Origin: Mimachlamys varia
Lineage: Eukaryota > Mollusca > Bivalvia > Pectinida > Pectinidae
DNA: 64,000 bases
Direction: 5' to 3'
Assembly (NCBI GenBank): GCA_947623455.1
Contig: OX392527.1
Span: 31,240,201-31,304,200 of the forward strand
The first letter of the stretch is position 1; each line of letters opens with the position of its first letter. The translations under genes were made by a program, and so were the position numbers. Below, piece after piece: positions 47,301-57,533 of the stretch. A model generated the notes under the pieces. It searched no databases, was not told where the DNA came from, and saw only the letters and a list, made by a program, of their open reading frames with translations.

Positions 47301-50300
47301 ATCATGTAAGTCTGGTTATTGAAGGAGTTTCAGTTACCGCACGACTGACCTCAACAATTTTTCTAAACCTAATGCGAACGCAATGATTTCAATGCTGGGG
47401 TACGTATAGCATATTAAGTCACCTTGCTTCAACTTCGTAGAGGTGAGCATGAGCTGATGAAGAAAGTCAGAAGTAACAGATCCAGTGAGGTAAATACAAA
47501 ACTATCCAGCGGGCTTTCACTCGTCTCCTGACACCTGTTACATGCCCTTTGATGTAATGGTCTGTAATGGGACTGTGCAGCTTTGTTTGATCAGCATTCA
47601 TTATTCATGGAACCACATTACATGACTCCTTCAATGTTACAGACACTGTAACATCCAACCCAGTCCATGTCTACCTTACCTGGATTATCTGATTTGCATT
47701 ATCAAGATTACAACAATTTCTCTGAGAAAATGTATGCTTAGATGGATCCCACTATGTGTACTTTTAGGATGGAGTTGAAACTTCTGGCCAAATTTGCTCA
47801 TAAAACATTATATCATTCTACTTACAAAATGGTATATCAGTTTTCTTTTTTTGGTGGGGAGGGGGGATTGATATATCTTATTTTTATCAATACTTATAAC
47901 AAGTTTAATATGTTGTCACAAAAAATGTCACGAAAATATATATGGCAGAATTGAGAACATAAGCACTACATTTACTAGATATCACAGGTCAGAGTCTGTA
48001 ACTGCACAAACATTGCTGTTTCTGTGTAGTACTAATTTTTTTCACAAAGTGGTATCAAAATCTTTTTTCTGTTTTTAATATTTAATGGATACTGCAGTAA
48101 CTGACTTTAATTCTTTGTAAAATTGAATCAATGTGACGTTGAAGCATACATAATGGTCAAGGGGCAATAACTCTAGTAACTTTGAAAAATTGAATCTGCA
48201 GAGCATATATATAATAAATTACAAATGGTTGAAATCAATAATATTGTCTAGGAACTGTGATTGAAACTGTAACTACGCAAACATGGTTTGAGAAAAATAC
48301 CAGTAATATGTAAGTGAACACTTTCTTCATACCAGGTTAATGTAAACTGAGTTTTCAAATGTTTGGCATTTCCTCCTAACTTGAGTTTACATTTGAGTAT
48401 ATAATTTACAAAGAAAATATAAAACATACTCAATAACTGCAACAATTCATATTGATAATTGATTTGTCATACAATATTTTTTTGCATGCATTAAGTGATT
48501 AACACTGATAAGATACAATTTAGGGTGCTACATTATCCACTCCTGACTGTATGTTGTACTCAAGCCTAAAGTATTCAATCAAACCCATGTGTAATATTGT
48601 CATACTATTTCGACAATATAAGCTAAATCTTGGTTAAGTCCGCTTAGACCCGATTTTATACTTTGTATATAAGTTCTATCATAGATCTATGCATGGTTTA
48701 AGCAATTTGAAATACACACAACTCACTTCAATAAAGTAAAGTGAAATCACAAATTAAGGAAATATCCAGAAAATTCTATGTTGGAACATAGGCTTGAGAA
48801 ATCATACGAGACATAACCCATAGATATAGTGTATAATGATTTAAGGTTCACTTACCATGTTTGAACTTTCTTCAGAATCCATACATGTGTAGTGTACAAA
48901 AGGAATGAATACAGTATCATATTCAAACAGGTACATGAACAATATTGTAGTACGAGGGTAGTCCTTCATTCCGTACAGTAACAGCATGGCAAGTCCAGGA
49001 TGTAGAGACTGAAAGTATAAAAAGTATGATTCTATTGACATAAGTATCCACTAAACATCAGTTTGTTGTCTGGACATATGTTGTGGGCGTGTCTGAGTAA
49101 TATGGTGTGCAGTTTGTGGGCGTATCTGTGTTGGTGTGTAGTTTGTGGGCGTATCTGTGTTGGTGCGTAGTTTGTGGGCGTGTCTGTTGGTATGAAATCT
49201 GTGGTACATTGTAGATCTGTGTTAAATTTACAGTATTTAGATTTTAACCGACCTGTATTTGATTCTACAATTGATAATGAGTCAGTGTAAACAGGTCTTT
49301 TTAAGTTGTTATTTCTTTCTGATTTTTTTTTTTTTATTATTTTATTTTTCTTTTTGTTCTGGTCAATCTTAGCAATCAATTTAGCTATTTAAGTAGTAGA
49401 AGTTAGAGTGTTATTATTAATTAGTATTAATGTGATTTTAGTGCACCTACGTTATTATTGCTTTATCATTATAGGTCTTATTTGGTGCTTAGCACCGAGC
49501 CATTTCATCATCATACATCTATTATTTTTTTCTTTATCATTTTCATGTCTTTCCTTGTTTTTTGTTTTTGTTTTCTTGTCTTTACATCAATTTTCCACGC
49601 TCAACTTTTATAATTCAGGCGTGCTCTTGCATAAGTACACACACACACACACACATAAACGTTAGGTATATAATTATATGGTAATTAAATTCTCTCTATA
49701 TCTCTCAATCTGAACATCTTCTTTCATTCCCTTTCACTCTCACGTTGTTAGAATGGCCGTGATGTTGAACAAATAATTTTTATCATTACATACACACAAA
49801 CACACACACACACATATATATACTGTATATTGTAACTTAACTATTTCTCTCAATCTGAATATCTTTCATTCTCTTTCACCCTCACTTTGTTATAATGGCC
49901 GTGATGTTAAACAAAATCGTTAGTAGTGTTACTTTAATTAATTACATATAGGTATGACTAGAAGTAGTCTGAGTGGTCGGGCCAATCCCTACCGACAAAA
50001 ACTCCCCCCAGCCATATCTATCAAATACTTATCAAATTTAACTTTTTTTATTGAAGTTGTTCCTGAAAATGAACAATCATTAAGCTATCAATAATTAGTT
50101 AAACAAATTAATACTAGAACAGGTCTGGTTCGTTGGATTAATCAGCTCGAACTCTTTCCCTCCATAACCTTTAGTAATACACATTATTTTGACTTCATCA
50201 CCAGACAGAATGTTTCGTCACACCACAACTTATAGAGTACATATATAGGTATGGCTAGAGGCAGTCTGAGTGGTTGGGCCAGTCCCTACCGACAAAAACT

Positions 50301-53300
50301 TCCTCCAGCAATATCTATCAAATACTTATCAATTTAACATTAGCTGAATTTAGTTATTCCCCCTTATTTATAACATGACACCATATCGAGCTCGAACACT
50401 TTAGTATGTTATGTTAAAGTGTTAACTGAGTTATGATATTTTGAGCAATATCAATAGATAATGGTTTCTTTTTCTTCGAATTAATATAAAAGCGCATATT
50501 CTCTCCCAAAGAAGAGCGAAACTTGTTACACGTTTCTTCCATTGTATAATTACGGCGCTTGTATTTTACATCATTTCTGCTCTTCCAGATTAACCACTTT
50601 ACAGTAATAATGATTGTATTAAATATAATCAATTCTTTATTGTTTCCATGGAAACCAAGCATCATAACTTTGTCGGATATTTGATTTCTGTAATCTGGAA
50701 TAGCACAAACCACCAAATCACAAGCATTTATGATGTTTTTCACATGAGCACATCCATAGAATAGATGGTATATATTCTCTCCATTCACTTTACAGAAATG
50801 ACATTTGCCGTTTGATTTCCCGAACTTCCGTATTTTAGATTCTGTGTATAAAATGTTATGGATACATTTCCATTGAAATTCTTTCATTTTCTTGGATGTT
50901 ATGGTCAACCTAATATTATCCCAGATCAGGTCCCATTCAAATTGTTTCTGAAATTCAAATTCCCATTTATCTTGACAATTCGGTTTGTTTTCATTTAGTT
51001 TCACCATCAAAGTTTTCAGTTTAATTTTTTCGAACAAAATTTTTCGAAAATTTTTGTCAATTAAGTCACAGTTCACATCATTTCTAGGATATGTACATTG
51101 CTCTGTTTGATTTTCATTTCATCTTAACAGCTGTAAGATTTGTTTTGGAAACGCCTTTTTAAATCTAGAGAGTTCCGCTATACAGTTACGCTTATCTGTA
51201 AGTAAGTTATATATAATTTTATCTTCTTTGAAATCGTTTCTTTTGCAGTCCCAAACGTCGCTAACAGTGCATATACCGCTTTTCGCAAACGAACAGAAGA
51301 AAATTGGCTTTTTATTAAACTGAAATAAATGGTTGCCAAAAAGGAACTGTTCAAGAGTTTCATTCTTACATGTTGGTTGGTTTAATCTTTGAAGTTCAGA
51401 CCATGCATCTATGATGGATTTATAAAATTTCGAAATATGTGACATATTTGTATTTCTTGTATCTGATAGTTTGCATAGAAAGAACGGGACTCTATATTTA
51501 TCGTCAAATGTGCGTAACCAATGTTTTCCTATTGTATTCCATGTAGCATTTTCACTTTTCATTATTTTATAGACGAGTTTAATTTTTCTGCTTTGTACAT
51601 AAGATTTGATATCTATGATATCCATTCCTCCTTTACTTAAGATCAATGACATAGAGGCAAGCTTGACCAGGTCTTTCTTATCATTCCATACAAATTTCCA
51701 AATTAATGAATCAATTTCTTTCTTGTACTTTTCCGGGATACCCCGAGCCTCTATTTCGTATCCTATAAGTGAAATTATTAAGGATTTTATTACTATTCAT
51801 TTACCATAAAACGTGAGATTTCTACTTTTCCAAACTTGAATACATGAAGCTATTTTCTTGATTTTACTTTTCCATATGGCGTCATCATCTACAATATACC
51901 CATGGTGGACTCCAAGAGTTTTCACACTACTGCGGGACCAGTTGATACTCCTAAAAGTTGGTTCTTTATTTTTCCAACTACCCAAATATATACCAGTTGT
52001 TTTGTTAAAATTAATTTTTGAACCCAAAACCTTTTCATTTAAATTTAGTATATCGAAGGAAAGCACAATTGATTGTTCATCTTTATTAAAAAGTTGCGTG
52101 TCGTCCGCAAACATGCTAATTTTTGCCTCGTTTTGATTTGGAAGTTGTATTCCTTTAATATTTTCATTCTTTCTGATTGAACATGCTAATGGTTCAGCTT
52201 GGATAATGTACAAAATCGGTGCGATAGGGCACCCTTGCCTCGCTGACCAGAGAAAAAATATATAAATATAGCCATTTGTTTTTGCGTCTTTCAGAAGCAT
52301 GGATATCCAGCTTCTGAATTTCGCACCAAAATTGAAACATTCCAGACATCTGTCTAACCACCCCCATTCAACCCTATCAAACGCTTTCTGCTAATCCAAG
52401 AATATTACTGAACCTTCCATATTTTCTTTATCAGTAAATTCAAACATATCTTGGATAAGTCTGTTTGCTTCAGATTATATTACGCCCTGGAATAAACCCC
52501 TTTTGATCTGGATGAATAATATCCCCTAAATATGATTTAATTCTATTTGCCAAAACTTAAGCTATGATTTTATAATCAACATTTAATAATGTTAACGGTC
52601 TCCAGTTGCGTATTTCTTTCTGATTTAATTGGTCATATTGATTACCTTGTATTCCCACAGTGTTCCTGGTAGCTTTGTCCCTTTCTCTGCTAACTCTTGA
52701 AGGGATTTCAGTGCAACCTTCATGTGGAGACTGTCTGTGATATTTAATTTTTCTGCAAAATCAGACTCCTCCATAACCAGAAGTTGTTTCCCGTCTGAAA
52801 TATGAAAAGTACATGTAGACATGATATCAAGCACTTTTTTTAAACACACTTTTGTTTAAGTGAATTACACAGCTTTTTATAGACATAATTAAAGGTCATA
52901 ACATGTACGTCTGATGTCAAACTAAATGTTATCAAAAACAAAAGAAGTTTTATATAAAAAAAACCGTTCATAGCAACTTCCTCCTTTTTATCAATAGAAG
53001 GCTTAAGACGATACTACAGTAATTTGACAGTAGTGTGAGAGCATACCAATGTGTTGTTCTGTTGCCTTGTCTGCATACTCAGCACTCCATGCTCCGAGCT
53101 CTCCCAACCAGGTGCCCACTTCCTCCGGTTCCCATCGCTGGACAGGCTTGTATATCAACATTACATTGTCACTGCTATAGCCCCAGTACCAGCCCACATA
53201 GATCAGCTGTAATAACAATGTATTAATGACATATAGATACTACACTCTTTCTGACTCTTTTTAGCAGTACAATCGAACCTCGTTTTAGAAGTAGAGTCGA

Positions 53301-55497
53301 ACCTTGTTTTAGTAGTACCGTCGAACCTTGGACATTGGTCCATGGCCAGTCTGATTGAAATCCATATCCTTACTTTCACTGTTACATAAAGAATCTGACA
53401 ACACATACATGTATCCCCCAGAAGGTCATGTTTCGAACTTCTGAAGACCTCCAAATTTGCACTCTCAGTACTCCTCACTCAAGGCAAATTATCTGATTGA
53501 TAATGTCATCTGCAGCAAGTCATTTTGTCACAACATGTAGATAAGTTTGTTGTTATGATATAACTTAAACACAAACACACAATAAGGATTACGCAAGACT
53601 TTTTAGTCTGATCAGTTTCCTACAGCAGTAATTTTGATTGGCTAATACAAGTTTACCAGAACATGACCCCATATGGGCGGTTGTCATATCCTTCGTATAC
53701 ATGTATAACTATGTCGAGATTAACTAGCTAAATGATTAAGTATAGGGTGGTCGGGTGGTGCAGTGGATAGCTCACTTGCCTTTCACCAAGGCGGCCGGAG
53801 TTTGTTTCCCTGACTGGAAGTGAAAAGGTATTGCGGTCACCTGCCCGACCATGTGGGTTTTCTCCGTGTATTCCGTTTTCCTCCCGCAATAAGACCCCTC
53901 ACTCGCTAATATCCCGGGCAACAATTTTGATTACTTGTTTCATAATTGTTGTAAAATAAAAAAAGTTTATATTTTATATAACTAAGTGACAATTAACAGG
54001 CTCTGCATTTCAATCAGACTGGACATTGATCTTACCATGAGTGCCACAGCTGCCACTGCAAATCCTGAACAGAAGTCTTTGACTTGTACTGGATTCCGTT
54101 GTTGACCTGGCAATACCCTTCCCTGCTGACCAAACAGATTACCACCAGCCTGTCTCTTTGCTACCATCTGTCTTCCATACATCTCAAATTTTTCTAACAT
54201 CTTATTGTTTTCTTCAGTGTTTAATGCCTCCTCCCTTGCCTTTAGCTTTTCAGAATAGTCTTTTTCCAAAACTTCCCTATAAAAATAACCCAGTGAAGAT
54301 GACATGAAACAAGATTTTGTGTTAATGACACCTTTCAAAATAATCAAATATGCATATATACATGTGTTTAAGAAATAGCTTCTCTCTTTGATTTGTTGTT
54401 TACTGGTGTGCAAACTGATTTTTATACAGATATTTTAAATGATACATGTCAGCGAGTTATGTTGAAATATCTGTATAAAAAATCAGTTTAACCATCAGTA
54501 AACAACAAAAAAGACAAATTATTTTGTATATTTACATTTTGACACTTTAAAATTGATTTACGCAACTTACAAAAGTAACAATCTTCATTTATTGAATGTT
54601 ATACACACTGATGGAACAGCCGACAACTGATGGAATGCCAAAACAGCTGATTCCAATTTGGTGGGAAAGTTTGTCAACTTCAAGAAGTAAACAGAATATA
54701 GTGCACAATAACATTGTTTGTTACCATTAGAAAATATAGATATTTTATTTTTTACAATCATATAATTAAAGTTTTAAAAAATCATCCAAAGTTTTAATTA
54801 AAGGTTACAAATTTAAATGCGCATTCACACTAATAGCGCAAGTGTGATAGTGGTCCAGCTTGTATTCCTATGCACTGGACTAACGTTTACTGAAGTGTAA
54901 ACGTCAAAATTGTTGGAAGTACCATATAGGGAATACACACCGGAAATGTAAATATATAATAATAGAACTTACTTATCAAATAAAACAATTAACATCAAAA
55001 CAAACAACAGAAACTTAAACCAAACAGCAGTTTTACATTATGGTTAAAAGTTTTCACATCTAATTCGTATCTGTGTCTTTCACAAGTGATGTACCCATGC
55101 ATGGTATTCATGGACACTTGTCAGACATGTGTGACCAATTATGGTTAAAACAACATGAAGAAATATATCCAGTTCACCTGACAGGTAAATAATTTTCACA
55201 CTTAATATTTAACTGCTAGACATAAGTACATCAGTACCTGATAAAGATGTTGACCTTTGGAACTTCCTGCCATGGGGAGCGACATTCGGGGCATTCTAAA
55301 CGCTTAGAAGCATTGTACCATTCTGCTAGACAAAGCCTGCAGAAGGTGTGACCACATGCTAAGGAGGACGGTTTTACAAGCAGTTCGTAACATATGTGAC
55401 ACTTGATGTCCATATCATAGCTAGAGGTCTGACGTTCCAACGCGTTTGGTAAAGTATCCGTGGCTTCTTCCCAGTGTTCTTCTGCACAGTCCATCAT
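41117..55497 (-). CDS. BFAR: Bifunctional apoptosis regulator, complete gene
   Basis: Seven coding exons join with matching phases: 55,497-55,238; 54,276-54,036; 53,206-53,047; 52,794-52,646; 49,008-48,856; 41,964-41,768; 41,309-41,117. They total 1,353 nt, a 450-residue protein, the length I recall for human BFAR. Order: C3HC4 RING (C33, C36, C48, H50, C53, C56, C69, C72), charged coiled-coil-like segment (about 87-150), membrane segment (about 155-175), SAM domain (about 190-260), then three or four C-terminal membrane segments (about 333-428). In vertebrates BFAR is an ER-membrane E3 ubiquitin ligase linked to ER-stress and cell-death control; that role here is by homology. All introns are GT-AG. 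PARN is divergent next door, suggesting a shared promoter. Confidence 0.95.
41310..41767 (-). other. BFAR intron 6
   Basis: 458 bp with consensus gtaagt donor and cag acceptor. Degenerate short repeats of 'acgaatccgttg-caa' occupy about 41,556-41,655. Nothing coding. Confidence 0.7.
41768..41964 (-). CDS. BFAR: BFAR coding exon 6
   Basis: Residues 322-386. Two hydrophobic segments, around FVSCGLFLPYYLIGIFAYDW and around HYWISRLVIISCMAQTYLEC, form the middle of the C-terminal membrane domain. Spliced with tgttccag acceptor and gtaagt donor. Confidence 0.93.
42630..42700 (+). mobile_element. 3' fragment of an interspersed repeat
   Basis: 'ggatggacgatggaaagccg' followed by 'cattataagctcatttgccc' and 'cttcaggcaaac' resembles the 3' end of the repeat family at 30,751-31,880 (ggacgg...ggcataagct). 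Only this end is recognisable. Confidence 0.45.
43582..43748. mobile_element. pogo/Tigger-like MITE, about 167 bp
   Basis: The left end cagtaaaaccttgttatctc and right end gagataacaaggttacact are inverted repeats. TA precedes the left end and TTA follows the right. The 'gttatctc...gagataac' terminus with a 'gatgggacc' subterminal motif is typical of pogo-type non-autonomous elements across animals. No coding capacity. Confidence 0.72.
44232..44464 (-). mobile_element. tRNA-derived SINE
   Basis: On the minus strand the 5' end has an A-box-like tggctgaatagttaagg and a B-box-like gcgagtttgaatccc, as in Leu/Ser-type tRNA heads. A central 'ttactttggctttcctcc' box follows, and the tail is 'ggacttaaaacaaaataaac'. 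The same layout is common in bivalve SINEs (recognised from memory). It is moderately diverged and carries a long T run in the centre. Confidence 0.8.
45455..45900. repeat. Probable diverged interspersed repeat
   Basis: Three loosely similar subunits combine 'aaatttcat--aa-c-ggacaatat-ta-atttcga-caatcag' with 'ggtggccatc-tgga'. This wording recurs in bivalve repeats as I remember them; boundaries are unclear. Confidence 0.4.
48856..49008 (-). CDS. BFAR: BFAR coding exon 5
   Basis: Residues 271-321, phase 0 at both ends. It starts SLHPGLAMLLLYGMKDYPR and includes FMYLFEYDTVFIPFVHYTC, then an acidic tail. It joins directly to LWEYK at the end of exon 4. Acceptor tactttcag, donor gtaagt. Confidence 0.93.
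49083..49200. repeat. 29-bp tandem repeat, 3-4 copies
   Basis: The unit is gtgggcgtatctgtgttggt plus gtgtagttt. Copies start at 49,083, 49,116, 49,145 and 49,174; the first interval is longer. Confidence 0.85.
49698..50340. repeat. Two pairs of short duplications beside the LINE end
   Basis: Pair A (49,698-49,771 and 49,843-49,914) shares 'tctctcaatctgaa-atct' and 'atggccgtgatgtt-aacaaa'. Pair B (49,951-50,041 and 50,249-50,339) shares 'gtctgagtggt-gggcca-tccctaccgacaaaaac'. On the minus strand they follow the LINE ORF, so they could be its 3' UTR or separate insertions. (AC)n tracts lie between the pair A copies. Confidence 0.7.
50414..52622 (-). pseudogene. 5'-truncated non-LTR retrotransposon (L1/Tx1-like RT)
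   Basis: Reading on the minus strand: RNWRPLTLLNVDYKII at the 5' edge (about 52,600), HPDQKGFIPGR near 52,500, a palm segment near 52,420-52,370 broken by a stop, RQGCPIAPILYIIQ near 52,230, the catalytic MFADDTQLF near 52,100, and a C-terminal frame (51,076-50,414) with CHFCKVNGENIYHLFYGC, the reverse-transcriptase zinc-binding region. Frameshifts and stops separate the pieces, and the endonuclease and ORF1 are missing, so it is a 5'-truncated dead copy. It lies in the same orientation as BFAR inside intron 4. Confidence 0.87.
52646..52794 (-). CDS. BFAR: BFAR coding exon 4 (SAM domain, second half)
   Basis: Residues 221-270, starting DGKQLLVMEESDFAEKLN and ending LPGTLWEYK. It completes the SAM domain (helices 3-5). 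Acceptor tatttcag, donor gtaatc; the donor is less canonical than the others, and LINE sequence starts about 24 bp downstream. Confidence 0.93.
53047..53206 (-). CDS. BFAR: BFAR coding exon 3 (membrane edge and SAM start)
   Basis: Residues 168-220. LIYVGWYWGYSSD completes the first membrane segment. VQRWEPEEVGTWLGELG starts the SAM domain. It ends in phase 1 (G|AC, Asp). Acceptor ttattacag, donor gtatgc. Confidence 0.93.
53207..54035 (-). other. BFAR intron 2, holding a SINE
   Basis: 829 bp with consensus splice sites. It contains three short repeats of 'gtcgaacct-gttttag-agta' (53,262-53,335) and a plus-strand SINE (about 53,745-53,967). Confidence 0.75.
53745..53967 (+). mobile_element. 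tRNA-derived SINE, plus strand
   Basis: A box tggtgcagtggatag, B-box-like ggagtttgtttccc, a central box ttttctccgtgtattccg then ttttcctcc, and an A-rich tail (gtaaaataaaaaaag). It is the same family as 58,651-58,882 and lies antisense to BFAR within intron 2. Confidence 0.85.
54036..54276 (-). CDS. BFAR: BFAR coding exon 2
   Basis: Residues 87-167; Arg87 is formed by AG|G across the splice. It is rich in charged residues (EVLEKDYSEKLKAREEALNT), likely helical or coiled-coil, followed by a Gly/Gln-rich linker and FCSGFAVAAVALM, the first half of the first membrane segment. Donor gtaaga. Confidence 0.93.
54277..55237 (-). other. BFAR intron 1 (between coding exons 1 and 2)
   Basis: 961 bp of AT-rich sequence; no repeat or gene recognised. 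Confidence 0.65.
55238..55497 (-). CDS. BFAR: BFAR coding exon 1 (RING finger)
   Basis: Residues 1-86. Two ATGs stand in tandem at 55,497 and 55,494; I take the first, which gives a 450-residue protein. CHICYELL...LACGHTFCRLC...LECPECRSPW is a C3HC4 RING finger with all eight zinc ligands. It ends in NIFI plus AG, donor gtactg. Confidence 0.95.
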
Positions 55498-55563
55498 TAA
55501 TTTTCAGCTGTTAAGTTGTAAATTTCAGAAAGCAAACCAAGCCAATCTTTCTATGGCATTTAT

Positions 55564-56157
55564 CTGAAATGCAAAGAACAAATTGAAAAAAAAATCACAT
55601 TAGTATAGTCTATTGTGATAGGTTATACCAGGGTCGTATATATATGTGAGACACATATATATATAACATCCCTGGTTATACTTATATATACTTCAATTTT
55701 GATAATAATCATTCATACATTTAATTATAAATATTATTTACAATGTAGGTTAATAGAAACTTTAACCACCAAATAAGATTGTACAAACGATAGAAAGCCA
55801 TTCTATAATTGTGGCAAACAGAGTGAAAACTATTTTTATTTATTTGTAACTGAATACCAATTTAGTCATTTTGTGAGTGACATGATCAACATATGCGTGT
55901 AGCATATCACTATATTATAAAAACTTTAATTGTGTAATGGCCATGGCTTGAATATGAATGATAATTGATATATGTATGAATCTAAATGTATTATATATGT
56001 ACCCTTGAACATCCGGTTTTCTACAGAGTAATCATGCAATTATCGATATTTTTCCTTTTTTTTAGAGAATTTAAAATCTAAAACATGCCCTTTCATACCG
56101 TTTTATTTATAACACAACAAAAATTTTGCATTCTTTAAATTGCAAAATTAATTTTAC
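55564..56157 (-). other. Predicted BFAR 5' UTR intron
   Basis: On the minus strand a strong donor (aaccag|gtaaaa, at 56,158/56,157) and a strong acceptor with a long T tract (ttctttgcatttcag, ending 55,564) fit a 594-bp intron. It would separate a non-coding first exon (from 56,158 upward) from the 66-nt leader before the start codon. No transcript evidence is available. Confidence 0.5.
55626..55680. repeat. Hairpin with TA-rich stem and CCAGGG ends
   Basis: ccaggg...atatatatgtg, a three-base loop, then cacatatatatat...ccctgg forms an almost perfect hairpin. It lies in the predicted BFAR 5' UTR intron. 'tata' flanks both ends; it could be a small foldback element. Confidence 0.75.
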
Positions 56158-57514
56158 CTGGTTAATTGTGATATGTCGTTAAAAATCACATTATCAGACA
56201 CTGCATGGTCATCTGCACTATGTTTACTCAGACTCGGGAAATCTGCACTATGTTTACTAAGCGTTGCAAATTTTACTGAGGCTCTGAGCGCTACAGGTGA
56301 GGTTTTAAAGATGTATATATTCCGGCACTTCCCCCTAGTGAGTTTCTAACAAACCACAGGAACAAACATCAAATACGGGCTAAAAAGTTCAAAGACTGTG
56401 TCACAACGAACCCAATAGTTGACTAAGTCAAAAACAACAACAAAAGCTTTGTTATACCAATAGCAAACACTGAACAATATAAGAAATCATTATTCGTAAG
56501 GACCGCCTTAGACTGGAATCAACTAGACAACGTCACGGTCAGCGCCAAATCTGTCGAAGCATTTAGATCTGCACTCGACAGATTCAGCCAGTAACACCAG
56601 GCAGCACACACACACACACCCGTCGTTATTCATACCAGAATTGTGTTCTGACAACGTATACGTAACAGATACAGATATAAAATGGGCTTAAGTAAATACT
56701 TGATTTTAAGGAAGTATGTTTCAATTTGTGATAAAATTACTGTTTTTGAAAGTCTATTTTTCTTGGTCAAAGAGTTTCTTGTTGTTTCAACTTTGGGCAT
56801 TAGGCAGACGACGCCTGGTGAGAAATCACGCGAGAGTTTACGAGATATTTACAAGATTGCAAATGCGTCGGAAACTCCATGTCGTCGATAACGTAATGCC
56901 CGATCGCCACCAAACATGTAAATAAAACGCCCAATAAAACTTTAAATAATGTTAACACACAATAGTATAGCATATTGAGATAACTATAACTTTTAAGCAC
57001 TTCTCATAATATCGAGACAAATGTCTTTACGGGATAGGTATAACATAATTTTCATGAACAGGCAGATCTTAGCCTCCTTATTATTGTTTTTGGTAATATT
57101 CCAAGCGGTGATCATGATCATGATGCAACATGAAGTAAATACAGTGCGCAATCTAAACCCTCCCAATCAAATAATATAAAGCAGTTGTTACAAAGAATAA
57201 AATAGGCCTACACATCATATTTAACGTTTTAAAGTATGCCTACCTGATACGATGGCTTTCCTAAGCCTCCTACGAGGGGTGGCCTGTCCTAGATGCAATA
57301 TCACGTTATTTCCAAATAACAAATCGAAACCACTGTCCCTTACATCCAACAAAATAACAATGTGCAAATACTGGTTTAAGTTTAAGATTACAAGTTACTG
57401 CATTTAAATTAAGTTTCTATTGTTTAACAAATATATATATGAATTGATTTAAATCATTATATTTTTGAGGTTCCGCTTAACTCTTATTATTATCATCATA
57501 AGCGGCAGGGGAAA
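56158..57514. promoter_or_regulatory. BFAR-PARN divergent promoter interval
   Basis: The interval between the predicted first exon of BFAR (minus) and the PARN start (plus). Both transcription starts should lie here. It holds an 18-bp direct repeat (atctgcactatgtttact, near 56,211 and 56,243) beside CpG-containing sequence, and a LINE 3' fragment (56,430-56,594). No TATA box could be assigned with confidence. Confidence 0.5.
56430..56594 (+). pseudogene. 3' end of a non-LTR retrotransposon ORF
   Basis: The frame ending in TAA at 56,592-56,594 reads YKKSLFVRTALDWNQLD, then VSAKSVEAFRSALDRF. This is the typical extreme C-terminus of jockey/CR1/RTE-like reverse-transcriptase proteins (an 'R-t-i-p-x-W-N-x-L' motif then 'F+x+L'). 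An (AC)n tract follows. Only about 50 codons are present. Confidence 0.75.
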
Positions 57515-57533
57515 ATGGAGATCACACGAAAAA
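57515..57533 (+). CDS. PARN: PARN coding exon 1 (19 nt)
   Basis: ATG in a good context (ggaaaATGG) encodes MEITRK plus one base, then the donor gtgggt. The phase (one base left) fits exon 2 (two bases first), forming Asn7. The placement is supported by D28/E30 falling at the human positions. Too short to be found by reading-frame length. Confidence 0.85.

Larger units (their letters stand above)
41965..48855 (-). other. BFAR intron 5 (6.9 kb)
   Basis: The largest intron, loaded with repeats: the 3' end of an interspersed repeat (about 42,630-42,700), a pogo-like MITE (43,582-43,748), a SINE (44,232-44,464) and a diverged repeat region (45,455-45,900). Open frames within it are short and unconvincing. 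Confidence 0.7.
49009..52645 (-). other. BFAR intron 4, holding a truncated LINE
   Basis: A 3.6-kb intron. About 2.2 kb is a minus-strand non-LTR retrotransposon (50,414-52,622). The rest holds a 29-bp tandem repeat (49,083-49,200), (AC)n tracts (49,636-49,654 and 49,793-49,813), and two pairs of short dispersed duplications. Confidence 0.75.
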
